From Aquibium sp. ELW1220 (lineage in GTDB: Bacteria > Pseudomonadota > Alphaproteobacteria > Rhizobiales > Rhizobiaceae), in NCBI RefSeq assembly GCF_030398385.1, contig NZ_JAOAOQ010000006.1, positions 62,001 to 126,000 of the forward strand: a DNA stretch of 64,000 nt. The letters are read 5' to 3'. The notes below the pieces were generated by a model. That model saw only the letters and a list, made by a program, of their open reading frames with translations, made no database searches and was not told the origin of the DNA. This document shows positions 8,376-17,370 of the stretch, piece by piece. Position 1 is the stretch's first letter, and each line of letters opens with the position of its first letter. The position numbers and the translations under genes are program-made.

Positions 8376-8696
8376 GTGAGAAGGATCGACGCCTTGATCA
8401 GCCGGCGCACAGAGGACCGGCGCAGGGTTGCGCGGGATCGCGCAGCGAAGGTCCTGCAGACCGCACAGGAGAGCGGTTACCGGGTATCCCTCGTCGGATC
8501 GCTTGCGAAAGATCGGTTCCGTCTTCATTCCGACGTGGACTTTCTGGTGCATGACGTGCCGACCAGCGGCCTTCGAGCCGCAATGGAGCGCCTGGTCGCG
8601 GATCAGTTTCGCGAAACAGACATTGCCTACGACCTGATCTTCGCGTCCGATCTGACGCCGGAGCGGGTCCGGGAAATCCTTGATGAAAACGTTTAG
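8376..8696 (+). CDS. MntA-like minimal nucleotidyltransferase (HepT antitoxin type)
   Basis: 106-residue single-domain nucleotidyltransferase. The family motif GSx10DxD is intact: VGSLAKDRF...SDVDFLV, at residues about 43-57. GTG 8376 is chosen as start because GCGGAGG (8362-8368) is 7 bases upstream. The gene overlaps the HEPN gene by 14 bp, the usual arrangement of MntA-HepT modules, in which MntA AMPylates a tyrosine in the toxin's RX4HXY motif (established for characterised homologues). Here the toxin is interrupted, so the antitoxin may be left without a target. Confidence 0.78.
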   Translation: MRRIDALISRRTEDRRRVARDRAAKVLQTAQESGYRVSLVGSLAKDRFRLHSDVDFLVHDVPTSGLRAAMERLVADQFRETDIAYDLIFASDLTPERVREILDENV

Positions 8697-9177
8697 GCAT
8701 CCCGCTTTTGCCAAGCTCTCGCCGAAACTGGACCGGGCGGAGAACGAACTTCGGCTTGTGAGCAGCTACGCGTCGGCGCACCAGAATGAAGTTTCCGCCG
8801 GTGAATGGGGCGCGCCAGGCGCAGTTTCTCTGGGCATCCACAACGTCTACGACGGCATCGAGGACATCCTGCTCAGTCTTGCGAATGATGTGGATGGACT
8901 GGTTCCACGCGGTCCTGCCGTTCATCAGGACGTCCTCGACCAGATGTCGGCTCCGATCGCCGGTATCCGGCCCGCGCTGCTCGGGTCCGGCCTTTACGAG
9001 GCACTTTGTGAGTTGAAGGGATTTCGGCACCTCGTCTGACATCGCTACGGGTTCGATCTGAAGCCGGACAAGGTTCAGGAGAACCTCGATCGGATTATGA
9101 AGGCCTGGCCCGCTTTCGTCGATTCGATCGTCCTGGTCGAGTCCCGGTTGCTCGACGAGCCGGATCGGTCTGGTTGA
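8683..9177 (+). pseudogene. HepT-like HEPN toxin interrupted by an in-frame stop
   Basis: ATG 8683 overlaps the MntA-like gene. The frame encodes a helical HEPN protein (residues about 1-118: SPKLDRAENELRLVSSYA, HNVYDGIEDILLSLANDV), then meets TGA at 9037-9039. It continues open for another 45 codons ([20 protein letters not shown]...) to a second TGA at 9175-9177. Read through, the junction is FRHLV-stop-HRYG, the HEPN catalytic motif RX4HXY with one X replaced by the stop; CGA to TGA would explain it. The truncated product lacks the motif His and Tyr. A sequencing error is possible but less likely for a single C-to-T substitution. Confidence 0.75.
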
Positions 9178-9281
9178 CACCGGACGACCTTTGCGTCTAT
9201 GACCGCGCGACCTTTCCGGCGCGCCTTCTGGCGCGTCTTTCACTTCTGGCCCGCGCGGGCCGTACACCACGGGCTGAGACA

Positions 9282-9407
9282 ATGAAGATCAAGAATTCGC
9301 TCAAGTCGCTCAAGGGCCGTCACCGCGACAACCGCATGGTTCGCCGCAAGGGCCGTATCTACATCATCAACAAGTCGGCGCCGCGCTACAAGGCGCGCCA
9401 GGGCTGA
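9282..9407 (+). CDS. rpmJ: 50S ribosomal protein L36, zinc-less form
   Basis: 41-residue basic protein [18 protein letters not shown]..., ending [10 protein letters not shown]. It is the C-minus form: none of the zinc-binding Cys/His positions of canonical L36 is present. This form is usual in alphaproteobacteria as the genomic L36. The true start is ATG 9282, not the longer open frame that begins inside the preceding region. It stands outside the ribosomal operons, which is normal for rhizobia. Confidence 0.92.
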   Translation: MKIKNSLKSLKGRHRDNRMVRRKGRIYIINKSAPRYKARQG

Positions 9408-9491
9408 CCTGCGGGGAGCCGCTTGCGCTCCCTTCGCCCATCACGGCATTTTCAGTTTGACGTTCCGCGCCACAGGATTAGGTTCTGCGGT

Positions 9492-10070
9492 ATGCGGAAC
9501 GTTTTTCATGTCCTGATACCGGCGCTGGTCGCCATCCTCATGGTGCTGTCGCCCGCCTCCTCGGCCGAGGATGCGGCTCCGACCGACGAGGCTTCGCGGC
9601 TCGACCAGCTCTTCGCCGACCTGAAGCGGGAGCGGAACGAGAAGGCGGCCGAACGCATCGCGAACCAGATCTGGGCCGAATGGCGCAAGTCGGGCAGCGC
9701 TTCGGTCGATCTCATGCTGCAGTGGTCGAACGAGGCGGCGGAGAGCAAGAAGTTCGACGTGGCGCTGGACTTTCTCGACCAGGTGATCACGCTTCAGCCC
9801 GGTTTCGCCGAAGGCTGGAACCGGCGCGCCACCGTCCACTTCATGATGGACAATTACGCGAAGTCGATGGCCGACATCGAGCACACGCTGCGGCTCGAGC
9901 CGCGCCATTTCGGTGCGCTGACTGGCCTTGCCGCGATCCTCAAGGAAACGGGCCGCAAGGAACTGGCGCTCGACGCCTACGAGCGCACCCTCGACATCTA
10001 TCCAATGATGCGCGACGCCCAGTCGGAGGTCGCCACGCTTTCGGAAGAACTCGCCGGCGAAGGCATCTGA
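9492..10070 (+). CDS. Exported tetratricopeptide-repeat protein
   Basis: 192 residues. An N-terminal signal peptide (hydrophobic core VLIPALVAILMVLSPASSA, cleavage near residue 27) suggests a periplasmic protein. Three TPR-like units follow: KKFDVALDFLDQVITLQPGFAEGWNRR, NYAKSMADIEHTLRLEPRHFGALTG and GRKELALDAYERTLDIYP. ATG 9492 was chosen since it places the signal peptide at the start. Such proteins act as protein-interaction scaffolds; the partner is unknown. It is followed after 71 bp by an alpha/beta hydrolase. Confidence 0.8.
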   Translation: MRNVFHVLIPALVAILMVLSPASSAEDAAPTDEASRLDQLFADLKRERNEKAAERIANQIWAEWRKSGSASVDLMLQWSNEAAESKKFDVALDFLDQVITLQPGFAEGWNRRATVHFMMDNYAKSMADIEHTLRLEPRHFGALTGLAAILKETGRKELALDAYERTLDIYPMMRDAQSEVATLSEELAGEGI

Positions 10071-10141
10071 CGCGACATTCAGCGCCGGCGTCGGCACCGG
10101 TCCGCCGATCGTTCCCCTCCCCCAGTCCGCACCGGCCCTTC

Positions 10142-11212
10142 ATGAACCTCGTCTATGCCGTCGTCGCGTTCCTGCTCGCTCTCTTGCTGATCCTGGCCGG
10201 GGCGACGCGCGTCGGTGCGTGGCTGATCGAGCGCCGGCATCCGCCGGTCGGCAGCTTCGCCACCGTCAACGGAACGCGCCTGCACCATGTCCACGTGCCC
10301 GCAGGAGCGGGCTCCGACCTGCCGCCGCTGGTGTTCGTCCATGGCGCCAGCGGCAACCTGCTCGACCAGATGCTGCCTTTCCGGCCGCTGCTCGAAGGCC
10401 GCGCCGAGATGCTTTTCGTCGACCGGCCGGGGCACGGCTGGTCCGGCCGCGGCCCCGCGACCAACGACACGCCCGCCGGACAGGCCGAGACGATCGCCGC
10501 CCTGATGGACAGCTACGGCATGGAGCAGGCAGTCGTCGTCGGCCATTCCTTTGCCGGCGCCGTCCTGACCGCCTTCGGCGTGCTGCGCCCCGAGCGCGTC
10601 GCAGGGCTGGTCTTCCTGGCTCCGGCGTCGCATCCCTGGCCGGGTGGCGGAACGTCCTGGTACTACGACCTGTCGGAGACGCCTGTCGTGGGCCGGCTGT
10701 TCACCGAGACGCTTGCCTGGCCGGGAGGCTTGATGCGCCTCGGCACGGCCACCGATTGCGTCTTCGCGCCCAATGCCGTGCCGGAGAACTATGCGCAGGA
10801 CGCGGCGATCAGGCTCGTGCTGCGGCCGGCAGCCTTCCGCGCCAATGCCCGCGACGTCGCGGGCCTTTTCGATTTCGTCGAGAAGCTCGCGCCGCGCTAC
10901 GGCGAGATCACCGCGCCGACGGTGGTGATCACGGGCAATCGCGATACGGTTGTCTACGAGGAGATCCACTCCGCGGGACTGGCGCGCGACATCCCGGGCG
11001 CCGAGCTGCTCTGGGTGGAGAACCTCGGCCACAAGCCGGACTGGATCGCCACCGCTCTCGCCGTGGCGGCGATCGAGAAACTGTCCGGGCTGGAGCGCGA
11101 CCTGCAGGCGATGGCGCGGCAGCTGGAAAGCCGCATCGCGACGGATGCGTTCGGTCCGATCGAGGCTTGCGCCGACGGGCCGCCCACTCCGGCGCCGGCC
11201 CTGCAACAGTAG
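10142..11212 (+). CDS. Alpha/beta fold hydrolase, membrane-anchored
   Basis: 356 residues. An N-terminal hydrophobic helix (residues about 3-25, VVAFLLALLLILAG) probably anchors it. The hydrolase domain shows the oxyanion-hole segment PPLVFVHGASGN, the nucleophile elbow VVGHSFAG (Ser near residue 138), a candidate catalytic Asp in ITGNRDTVV and the His in NLGHKPDW, giving a complete triad. The family resembles esterases and haloalkane dehalogenase-like hydrolases; the substrate is unknown. The C-terminal 50 residues are a charged helix and a proline-rich tail. Confidence 0.85.
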   Translation: MNLVYAVVAFLLALLLILAGATRVGAWLIERRHPPVGSFATVNGTRLHHVHVPAGAGSDLPPLVFVHGASGNLLDQMLPFRPLLEGRAEMLFVDRPGHGWSGRGPATNDTPAGQAETIAALMDSYGMEQAVVVGHSFAGAVLTAFGVLRPERVAGLVFLAPASHPWPGGGTSWYYDLSETPVVGRLFTETLAWPGGLMRLGTATDCVFAPNAVPENYAQDAAIRLVLRPAAFRANARDVAGLFDFVEKLAPRYGEITAPTVVITGNRDTVVYEEIHSAGLARDIPGAELLWVENLGHKPDWIATALAVAAIEKLSGLERDLQAMARQLESRIATDAFGPIEACADGPPTPAPALQQ

Positions 11213-11279
11213 AGCCAGCGCTTCAAGCCGACTTGCGCCCCGCGGTTCCTCCGGGACGCCTGATCGTCCATACGGATGA

Positions 11280-12716
11280 TCAGATGCCGCCGAGCCCGTC
11301 CGAGCCGATATAGGCGATGCGCAGCATGTTGGTCGCACCAGGCGTGCGCAGCGGCACGCCGGCCGTGACGATCACCCGGTCGCCGGCCCGCCCGAAACCT
11401 TCCGAGAAGGTGATCCGGCACGCCCGGTCGACCATGTCGTCGAGGTCGCTCGCATCCGGCGTCACGACGCAATGCAGCCCCCACACCAGCGACAGCCGCC
11501 GCGCCGTCTCGACCACCGGCGACAGCGCGATGATCGGAACCTGCGGCCGCTCGCGCGCCGCGCGCAGGCCGGTCGTACCGGATGCGGTGTAGGTGACGAT
11601 GGCGGAGAGATTGAGGGTCTCTGCGATCTGGCGTGCCGCCAGCGAGATGGCGTCCGCGCCGGTCGCTTCGGGGGCGGTGCGCTGCGCGTTGATGATGGAG
11701 GGGTAGTTCGGGTCCTTCTCCACCTGCACTGCGATGGCGTTCATCATCGCCACGGCCTCGACCGGATACTGGCCGGCCGCCGATTCGGCCGACAGCATGA
11801 TCGCGTCCGCGCCTTCGAAGACGGCGATCGAAACGTCCGACACCTCGGCGCGGGTGGGCACCGGCGCCGTGATCATCGATTCGAGCATCTGGGTCGCGAC
11901 CACCACCGGCTTTCCGGCCTTGCGGCAGGCACGGGTGATCTGCTTCTGGATGCCGGGAACCGCCTCCAGCGGCATCTCCACGCCGAGGTCGCCGCGCGCC
12001 ACCATCAGCGCGTCGGACACTTCGATGATCTCGGCGAGCCGCGCGACGGCCTGCGGCTTCTCGATCTTGGACAGCAGCGCCGCGCGGCCGCGCGCGATCT
12101 TGCGCACCTCGGCCAGGTCCTCAGGCCGCTGGACGAAGGACAGGGCGATCCAGTCGACCTCGGCCTGCAGGACGGCATCGAGGTCGCGCCGGTCCTTCTC
12201 GGTCAACGCGCCGAGCGGCAGGTCCGTGTCGGGCAGGCTCACGCCCTTCTTGTCGGAAATCTTCGTGCCGGCCACGACCACCGTCTCGATGGCCTTGCCG
12301 TCGTTTCGAACGGCCTTGAGCTGCAACTTGCCGTCGTCGATCAGGAGCCGGTCCCCCGGCTTCACGGACGCGAGTATCTCGGGATGCGGCAGGTGCACCC
12401 GGGTGGAATCGCCCGGCGTGGTGTCGTTGTCGAGGATGAACGTGTCGCCCGCCTTGAGCGCCACCGTGCCCTCGGCGAACTTGCCGACGCGCAGCTTGGG
12501 ACCCTGAAGGTCGGCCAGGATGCCGATCGGGCGCCCCACCTGCCGTTCGACGCTGCGGATCATCGCCACCAGGCGGCGCATCAGATCGTGATCGGCGTGG
12601 CTCATGTTGATGCGGAACGTGTCGGCGCCCGCCTCGTGCAGCTTGCGGATCATCTCCTCGGTGGACGAGGAGGGGCCGAGCGTGGCCAGGATGCGGACGT
12701 TGCGTTGGCGCTTCAC
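11280..12716 (-). CDS. pyk: Pyruvate kinase
   Basis: 478 residues, the usual length, catalysing phosphoenolpyruvate plus ADP to pyruvate plus ATP. It begins VKRQRNVRILATLGPSSST, with the catalytic barrel motif ALLSKIEKPQAV (Lys of the active site), the metal and substrate loop MVARGDLGVEMP, and TQMLESM. The C-terminal allosteric domain follows (TASGTTGLRAARERP). Start GTG 12716 overlaps the stop of the upstream DUF1036 gene as GTGA, so translation is coupled. Longer upstream frames overlap that gene and are not used. Confidence 0.95.
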   Translation of the reverse strand: MKRQRNVRILATLGPSSSTEEMIRKLHEAGADTFRINMSHADHDLMRRLVAMIRSVERQVGRPIGILADLQGPKLRVGKFAEGTVALKAGDTFILDNDTTPGDSTRVHLPHPEILASVKPGDRLLIDDGKLQLKAVRNDGKAIETVVVAGTKISDKKGVSLPDTDLPLGALTEKDRRDLDAVLQAEVDWIALSFVQRPEDLAEVRKIARGRAALLSKIEKPQAVARLAEIIEVSDALMVARGDLGVEMPLEAVPGIQKQITRACRKAGKPVVVATQMLESMITAPVPTRAEVSDVSIAVFEGADAIMLSAESAAGQYPVEAVAMMNAIAVQVEKDPNYPSIINAQRTAPEATGADAISLAARQIAETLNLSAIVTYTASGTTGLRAARERPQVPIIALSPVVETARRLSLVWGLHCVVTPDASDLDDMVDRACRITFSEGFGRAGDRVIVTAGVPLRTPGATNMLRIAYIGSDGLGGI

Positions 12717-13228
12717 TGCTGCGCTCCCGTCACGGCCGCGGTACCGTCGGCGGCAGGTTGGTCGGTCAGCTGCACCATCCAGCTCGCCTGTTCCGCGGTG
12801 TCGTATTCCTGGAAGCCGGCTCTTTGGAAGCCGCGCCTGATACAGTCGCTGACCCCCACGATCTTGAACTCTTTTTCGGCGATGCACATGTTGATTGGCC
12901 CATCCCAGCGCCCGCCGCGCTCAGCATCTTCTGCATAAAGATAGTAATAGCGCGATGACAGGGGTCCCTCGATCAGCGTCTTGCAGGTCGAGCCTTCCAC
13001 GTGCCACCAGCCCTCGGTGATCCAGCCGGCCGGCGCGCGGTAGCCGATCGCCACCCCGACGAGCGTCTGGGTCGCGTTGCACACGCGAAAATCCGCGCGG
13101 GCCGCGCCCGTCGTCGCTACGACGCCAAGCAAGGCAAACACAGCGATGGAACAGGCCGCCGCGAGGCGCGACGCCCCCCCGACACACGGCAGAACCATTC
13201 TCGTGCCCCTTGCCCTTGGACGAAACAT
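12713..13228 (-). CDS. DUF1036 domain exported protein
   Basis: 171 residues. After a signal peptide (ACSIAVFALLGVVATTGAARA, cleavage near residue 44) comes the DUF1036 domain: FRVCNATQTLVGVAIGYR, then WITEGWWHVEGSTCKTLIEGPL, YYYLYAEDAERGG and CIAEKEFKI. The conserved cysteines suggest disulfides in the periplasm. Function is unknown. ATG 13228 is chosen because AAAAGGAGC lies just upstream. It is the first gene of a two-gene unit with pyk, an arrangement seen repeatedly in rhizobia. Confidence 0.85.
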   Translation of the reverse strand: MFRPRARGTRMVLPCVGGASRLAAACSIAVFALLGVVATTGAARADFRVCNATQTLVGVAIGYRAPAGWITEGWWHVEGSTCKTLIEGPLSSRYYYLYAEDAERGGRWDGPINMCIAEKEFKIVGVSDCIRRGFQRAGFQEYDTAEQASWMVQLTDQPAADGTAAVTGAQQ

Positions 13229-13439
13229 TGCTTCGATGCTCCTTTTCGGAAATGCGCGCGCCCATGTCAACGCGCCGTGGCGATATGCTCAAATCGGTTT
13301 ATCCGGCAAGCAACGACGGCATCCGTCACAAGATTGTCGAAAGGACGGCATTGCGGCAGTCCCGTCGTCGTGGAAGGAAGGAACAGGCCGGCCTTGCCGG
13401 GCATCCAGTCACCACTTCGCGGAACCCGCACCGGAAACA

Positions 13440-14249
13440 ATGACTCGCACAGCCGTATTCTCGCCCTATGAGATCGTCGAAGGCGCACGCGACCGGGGCC
13501 TCCTGCTTCTCGCCGACCACGCACGCAATGCACTTCCCGACGAGTATGGCGATCTGGGGCTGCCAGCGGCGGAGTTCCAGCGCCACATCGCCTACGATAT
13601 CGGTGTCGAAACGGTCACGCGTGAACTCGCAAGGCAGCTCGACGCGCCGGCCCTGCTGTGCAGCTACTCGCGGCTGCTGATCGATCCGAACCGCGGCGAC
13701 GACGACCCGACGCTGATTCGCCAGCTTTATGACGGTACGGTGATAACGGGGAACTACCCGCTTGCGCCGGAGGAGCGCGAGAGGCGCCTCGAACGCTTCT
13801 ACAGACCCTGGCACGACGCCGTCGGCGCCCTGACTGCGTCCGTGCATGCAGCCAGCGGAGCCGCGCCCCTGATCGTCTCCATCCACTCCTTCACCCCGTG
13901 CATGCAGGGGGTTCAGCGTCCCTGGCACGTCGGCGTGCTCTGGGACCTCGACGACCGCGCGGTCGTGCCGCTTCTTTCGGCGCTGCGCGCGGACCCCGAA
14001 CTCGTCGTCGGTGACAACGAGCCCTATGACGGCGCGTTGCGCGGCGACACCATGTACCAGCACGCCATCACGCGCGGCTATGCCCATGCCCTGATCGAGG
14101 TCCGCCAGGACCTGATCGCGACGGAGGACGGCGCGGTGGCCTGGGCGGACCGTCTCGCGCCGATCCTTGACGACATCAACCGCCGGGACGATATCCACCG
14201 GGTGCGGTTCTTCGGATCGCGCACCGGCCCGGTGGCGGAACGGCGTTGA
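13440..14249 (+). CDS. N-formylglutamate amidohydrolase family protein
   Basis: 269 residues of the FGase fold (zinc-dependent). Motifs are LLLADHARNALPDEYGDLGL, the YSRLLIDPNRGDDDPTL block, SIHSFTPCMQG and a C-terminal HALIEVRQDLI, which together carry the likely metal ligands and catalytic residues. In histidine catabolism the family hydrolyses formylglutamate, but this stand-alone rhizobial version has no hut neighbours, so the substrate is uncertain. ATG 13440 matches the family N-terminus; the longer frame to 13077 overlaps the divergent DUF1036 gene and is rejected. Confidence 0.85.
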   Translation: MTRTAVFSPYEIVEGARDRGLLLLADHARNALPDEYGDLGLPAAEFQRHIAYDIGVETVTRELARQLDAPALLCSYSRLLIDPNRGDDDPTLIRQLYDGTVITGNYPLAPEERERRLERFYRPWHDAVGALTASVHAASGAAPLIVSIHSFTPCMQGVQRPWHVGVLWDLDDRAVVPLLSALRADPELVVGDNEPYDGALRGDTMYQHAITRGYAHALIEVRQDLIATEDGAVAWADRLAPILDDINRRDDIHRVRFFGSRTGPVAERR

Positions 14250-14282
14250 GCTGCCGGCAACGACCTGGAAAAGGAGGCGGAC

Positions 14283-14591
14283 GTGGCTGATCTCACCCCC
14301 GAACAGCAGCGCGATTTCGAGGCTGCCGCGTTCCGGCGCCTGGTCGAGCACCTGCGCACGCGATCCGACGTGCAGAACATCGACCTGATGAACCTCGCCG
14401 GTTTCTGCCGCAACTGCCTGTCGAACTGGTACCGGGACGCGGCGAACGCAGAGGGAATGGAACTCTCGAAGGACGAGAGCCGCGAGATCGTCTACGGCAT
14501 GCCCTATGCCGAATGGCAGGCGAAGAACCAGACCGAAGCCTCCCCGGAAAAGCAGGTCGCCTTCGAGCAGAACCGCCCGAAGGATCACTGA
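14283..14591 (+). CDS. DUF1244 domain protein
   Basis: 102 residues. The core LMNLAGFCRNCLSNWYRDAA with a CxxC-like arrangement and the following EIVYGMPYAEWQAKNQTEAS define DUF1244. Function is unknown; the segment may bind metal through the conserved Cys residues. It sits 33 bp after the formylglutamate amidohydrolase with AAAGGAGG upstream, so it is probably in the same operon. Both genes converge on the ABC-F gene. Confidence 0.88.
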   Translation: MADLTPEQQRDFEAAAFRRLVEHLRTRSDVQNIDLMNLAGFCRNCLSNWYRDAANAEGMELSKDESREIVYGMPYAEWQAKNQTEASPEKQVAFEQNRPKDH

Positions 14592-14598
14592 TCGCGGC

Positions 14599-16425
14599 TC
14601 AGCTGCCCTCGATCTCCTCGCGCAGCATCTCCAGCTCCAGCCATTCCTCTTCCATGGCCGCCAACGCGGCGCGTTCCTTGTCGAGCTTCTCGGCGTTGGC
14701 ACCGAATTTCTTCGGATCGCGGGCGAAGAGCTGCGGATCGGCAAGCGTCGCCTCGAGCTTCGCGATGGCTGCGGTGGTTTCTTCCATCTTCTTCGGCAGG
14801 CTCTCGAGAGCGAATTTCTGCTTGTAGGAGAGCTTTCTTGCGGAACCCCTGGCTGCCGGCGCCTCTCCTGAGCCTGATTCACGTGTGACTTTCTCGGGAG
14901 CCGCTCTCGTCTCGCCGGCTCGTTTGACGAAGCGCGTGCTGCCGCGCTGGGCGAGCAGGTCGCTGTAGCCGCCCGCATACTCCACCCACCGGCCGTCGCC
15001 GTCCGGCGCGATCGTGCTTGTCACAGTCCGGTCGAGGAAGTCGCGGTCATGGCTGACGAGGATCACCGTGCCGGCAAAACCCGACACCAGTTCCTGCAAC
15101 AGGTCGAGCGTCTCCATGTCGAGATCGTTGGTCGGTTCGTCGAGGACGAGCAGGTTCGATGGACGGGCGAGCACGCGGGCCAGGATCAGCCGCGCCTTCT
15201 CGCCGCCCGAGAGTTCGCGCACCGGCGTGCGGGCCTGCTCCGGCTTGAACAGGAAGTCCTTCATGTAGGAGACGACGTGGCGCTCCTCACCGTTGACGAC
15301 CACGGTCTCGCCGCGGCCGTCGGTGAGGAAATGCGCCAGCGTCTCCTCCGGGTCGAGGGCGGCGCGGCGCTGGTCGAGCGTGGCGATCTCCAGGTTGACA
15401 CCGAGGCGCACCGAGCCTGAATCGGGTTCGAGTTCCCCTGTCAGCATCCGGAGCAGCGTCGTCTTGCCGGCGCCGTTCGGCCCGACGAGGCCGATGCGGT
15501 CGCCGCGCTGGACGCGGATGGAGAAGTCCCTGACGATGGCCGCATCGCCATAGGTCTTGGCGATCGACTTCGCCTCGATGACGAGCTTGCCGGATTCGGC
15601 GGCCTCGCTCGCCTCCATCTTGGCGGAGCCTTCCGCTCCGCGATGGCCGCGAAACTTCGCGCGCATCGACTGCAGTTCGCCCAGCCGTCGCATGTTGCGC
15701 TTGCGCCGGGCGGTGACGCCGTAGCGCAGCCAGTGCTCCTCGCGCAGGATCTGGCGGCCGAGCTTGTGCTGGTCGCGCTCCTCTTCCTCCAGCACCTGGT
15801 CGCGCCATTCCTCGAAATGGGCAAAGCCTCGGTCGAGCCGGCGCGTCACGCCGCGGTCGAGCCAGACGGTCGCCCGCGTCACCCGTTCGAGGAAGCGCCG
15901 ATCGTGCGAGATGACCACGAAGGCCGACGAGGTACGCGACAGTTCCTCTTCGAGCCACTCGATGACGGACAGGTCGAGATGGTTGGTCGGCTCGTCGAGC
16001 AGCAGGATGTCGGGCTGCGGCGCCAGCACGCGCGCCAGCGCGGCGCGGCGCGCCTCGCCGCCGGACAGCGTGTCCGGCTTCTCCTCGCCCGTCAGCCCGA
16101 GGTTCTCCATGATGTAGGTCGCGCGGTACGGGTCATCGGCCGGACCGAGCCCGGCCTCGACATAGGCGCGTACGGTCGTGAAGCCCTCGGTGTCCGGCGC
16201 CTGCTGCAGGTAGCGAACGGTCGCCGACGGCTGTCGGAAGATTTCGCCGTCCTGCGGCTCGATGAAGCCGGCGGCGATCTTGAGCAGCGTCGACTTGCCC
16301 GATCCGTTGCGGCCGACCAGCGCGATGCGGTCGCCGGGCTGGACGGATATCGACGCGCCCTGCAGCAGCGGGGTGCCGCCGAAGGTGAGGCCGATGTCGT
16401 CGAGGCGGAGAATGGGAGGCGCCAT
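14599..16425 (-). CDS. ABC-F family ATPase (Uup-like)
   Basis: 608 residues with two ABC domains in one chain and no membrane segment. Walker A motifs are GRNGSGKST (near 37-45) and GPNGAGKTT (near 315-323); signatures are [15 protein letters not shown] and [15 protein letters not shown]; Walker B motifs are [14 protein letters not shown] and [13 protein letters not shown]. The linker between them is long and charged, and the C-terminal part ([19 protein letters not shown] onward) is a coiled coil as in Uup. ABC-F proteins act on ribosomes; a role in DNA metabolism is reported for Uup. It is followed upstream on the same strand by the thiamine diphosphokinase gene. Confidence 0.9.
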   Translation of the reverse strand: MAPPILRLDDIGLTFGGTPLLQGASISVQPGDRIALVGRNGSGKSTLLKIAAGFIEPQDGEIFRQPSATVRYLQQAPDTEGFTTVRAYVEAGLGPADDPYRATYIMENLGLTGEEKPDTLSGGEARRAALARVLAPQPDILLLDEPTNHLDLSVIEWLEEELSRTSSAFVVISHDRRFLERVTRATVWLDRGVTRRLDRGFAHFEEWRDQVLEEEERDQHKLGRQILREEHWLRYGVTARRKRNMRRLGELQSMRAKFRGHRGAEGSAKMEASEAAESGKLVIEAKSIAKTYGDAAIVRDFSIRVQRGDRIGLVGPNGAGKTTLLRMLTGELEPDSGSVRLGVNLEIATLDQRRAALDPEETLAHFLTDGRGETVVVNGEERHVVSYMKDFLFKPEQARTPVRELSGGEKARLILARVLARPSNLLVLDEPTNDLDMETLDLLQELVSGFAGTVILVSHDRDFLDRTVTSTIAPDGDGRWVEYAGGYSDLLAQRGSTRFVKRAGETRAAPEKVTRESGSGEAPAARGSARKLSYKQKFALESLPKKMEETTAAIAKLEATLADPQLFARDPKKFGANAEKLDKERAALAAMEEEWLELEMLREEIEGS

Positions 16426-16431
16426 GCGGTG

Positions 16432-17082
16432 TCAGCCCTTCGAGGCGGGAGATGTTTCGGGGCGGGCAAGCAGCAGCGCACGGCCCTGGCGCAGCGAGAC
16501 GCGCAGGTCGCCGCGCACCTCGTTCGACAGCGTCAGCGACGAGCCGAAGGCCAGTTCCACGTTGGTCAGCGGCCATTTCGCGCCGGAGACAGAGAGTCCG
16601 GCAAGCGGCGAGAAGGCCAGGATCGAAAACAGCGTGCCGTCTGGAAGGTCGAAGCCGTGCTCGCCCGGCAGCAGGGGGGCGCCTTCTTCGGTACCGCTCG
16701 ACAGGAGCACCGGCAGGCCGCGCTCGGCCAGCCGGATGGCGGCGGTCATGTGCAGGAAGGCGTGGTCGGCGCGCTCGCCGCCGAAGGCCCCGACCATGAT
16801 CAGACGGGTCGCGCCGCGCGCAATCGCAGCCTCCGCCGCCAGTTCGCCGTCGGTGCTGTCCTTCTCGGGCGGATGCATGTCGCGTTCGATCCCGGCATTG
16901 TCCGCGATCTCGGCGGCCGTGACGGAATCGAAGTCGCCGATCCACAGTTCCGGCATAACGCCGAGCGTCGCGGCATGGCGGATGCCGGAATCGGCCGCGA
17001 TCACGCGGGCCTGCGCAAGGGCAGCGTCGAGGCGGGGCGTGCGAACGAGATCGCCGCCGAGCAGGATCGCGAATGTGCTCAT
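16432..17082 (-). CDS. thiN: Thiamine diphosphokinase
   Basis: 216 residues. Motifs of thiamine pyrophosphokinase are visible: FAILLGGDL at the start, [20 protein letters not shown] and [13 protein letters not shown] (metal and pyrophosphate binding), then [14 protein letters not shown]. It would convert thiamine and ATP to thiamine diphosphate. ATG 17082 is chosen over one six codons upstream because the family begins with this strand. It lies divergent from the thiamine-uptake operon thiBPQ, so import and activation of thiamine sit side by side. Confidence 0.9.
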   Translation of the reverse strand: MSTFAILLGGDLVRTPRLDAALAQARVIAADSGIRHAATLGVMPELWIGDFDSVTAAEIADNAGIERDMHPPEKDSTDGELAAEAAIARGATRLIMVGAFGGERADHAFLHMTAAIRLAERGLPVLLSSGTEEGAPLLPGEHGFDLPDGTLFSILAFSPLAGLSVSGAKWPLTNVELAFGSSLTLSNEVRGDLRVSLRQGRALLLARPETSPASKG

Positions 17083-17213
17083 GGGCGTCGCCTCTATCAC
17101 GGGGCGGGCGCCGTGCGAAAGGGCGGCGGGCCATCACGTTCAATGGCCGGCAAAGTGCCCGGCGCCCGAAAGCGCTTGCCGCCCGATGAAACCCGTCCTA
17201 GATGTCGAGGTGC

Positions 17214-17318
17214 TCTAACGGGGTGCCGGCGGTCGCTTGACCGGCCGGCTGAGAGGCCAAGGGGAAACCCGGCCAACCCGCTGAACCTGATCCGGTTTGT
17301 ACCGGCGGAGGGATTAGA
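17214..17318 (+). ncRNA. TPP riboswitch (THI box)
   Basis: Closing stem TCTAA (17214-17218) / TTAGA (17314-17318). Inside are GGGGTGCC (17220-17227), the core GGCTGAGAGG (17247-17256), and the second conserved block ACCCGCTGAACCTGATCCGG (17276-17295), followed by the ACCGGCGGAGGGA segment. These are the hallmark conserved blocks of thiamine-diphosphate riboswitches. It lies 52 bp before thiB, so high TPP should switch off the uptake operon. A GAGGAGG ribosome-binding site at 17358-17364 may be the sequestered element. Confidence 0.95.
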
Positions 17319-17370
17319 CGCTCATCCGATGGCGCCTCAATTCCTTTCATTCGAACAGAGGAGGCGCGTC

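Noticed and set aside
15643-17370. In-frame upstream extension of thiB of more than 570 codons
   Set aside because: It runs antisense through the ABC-F and thiN genes and the riboswitch; the signal peptide and GAGGAGG support ATG 17371.
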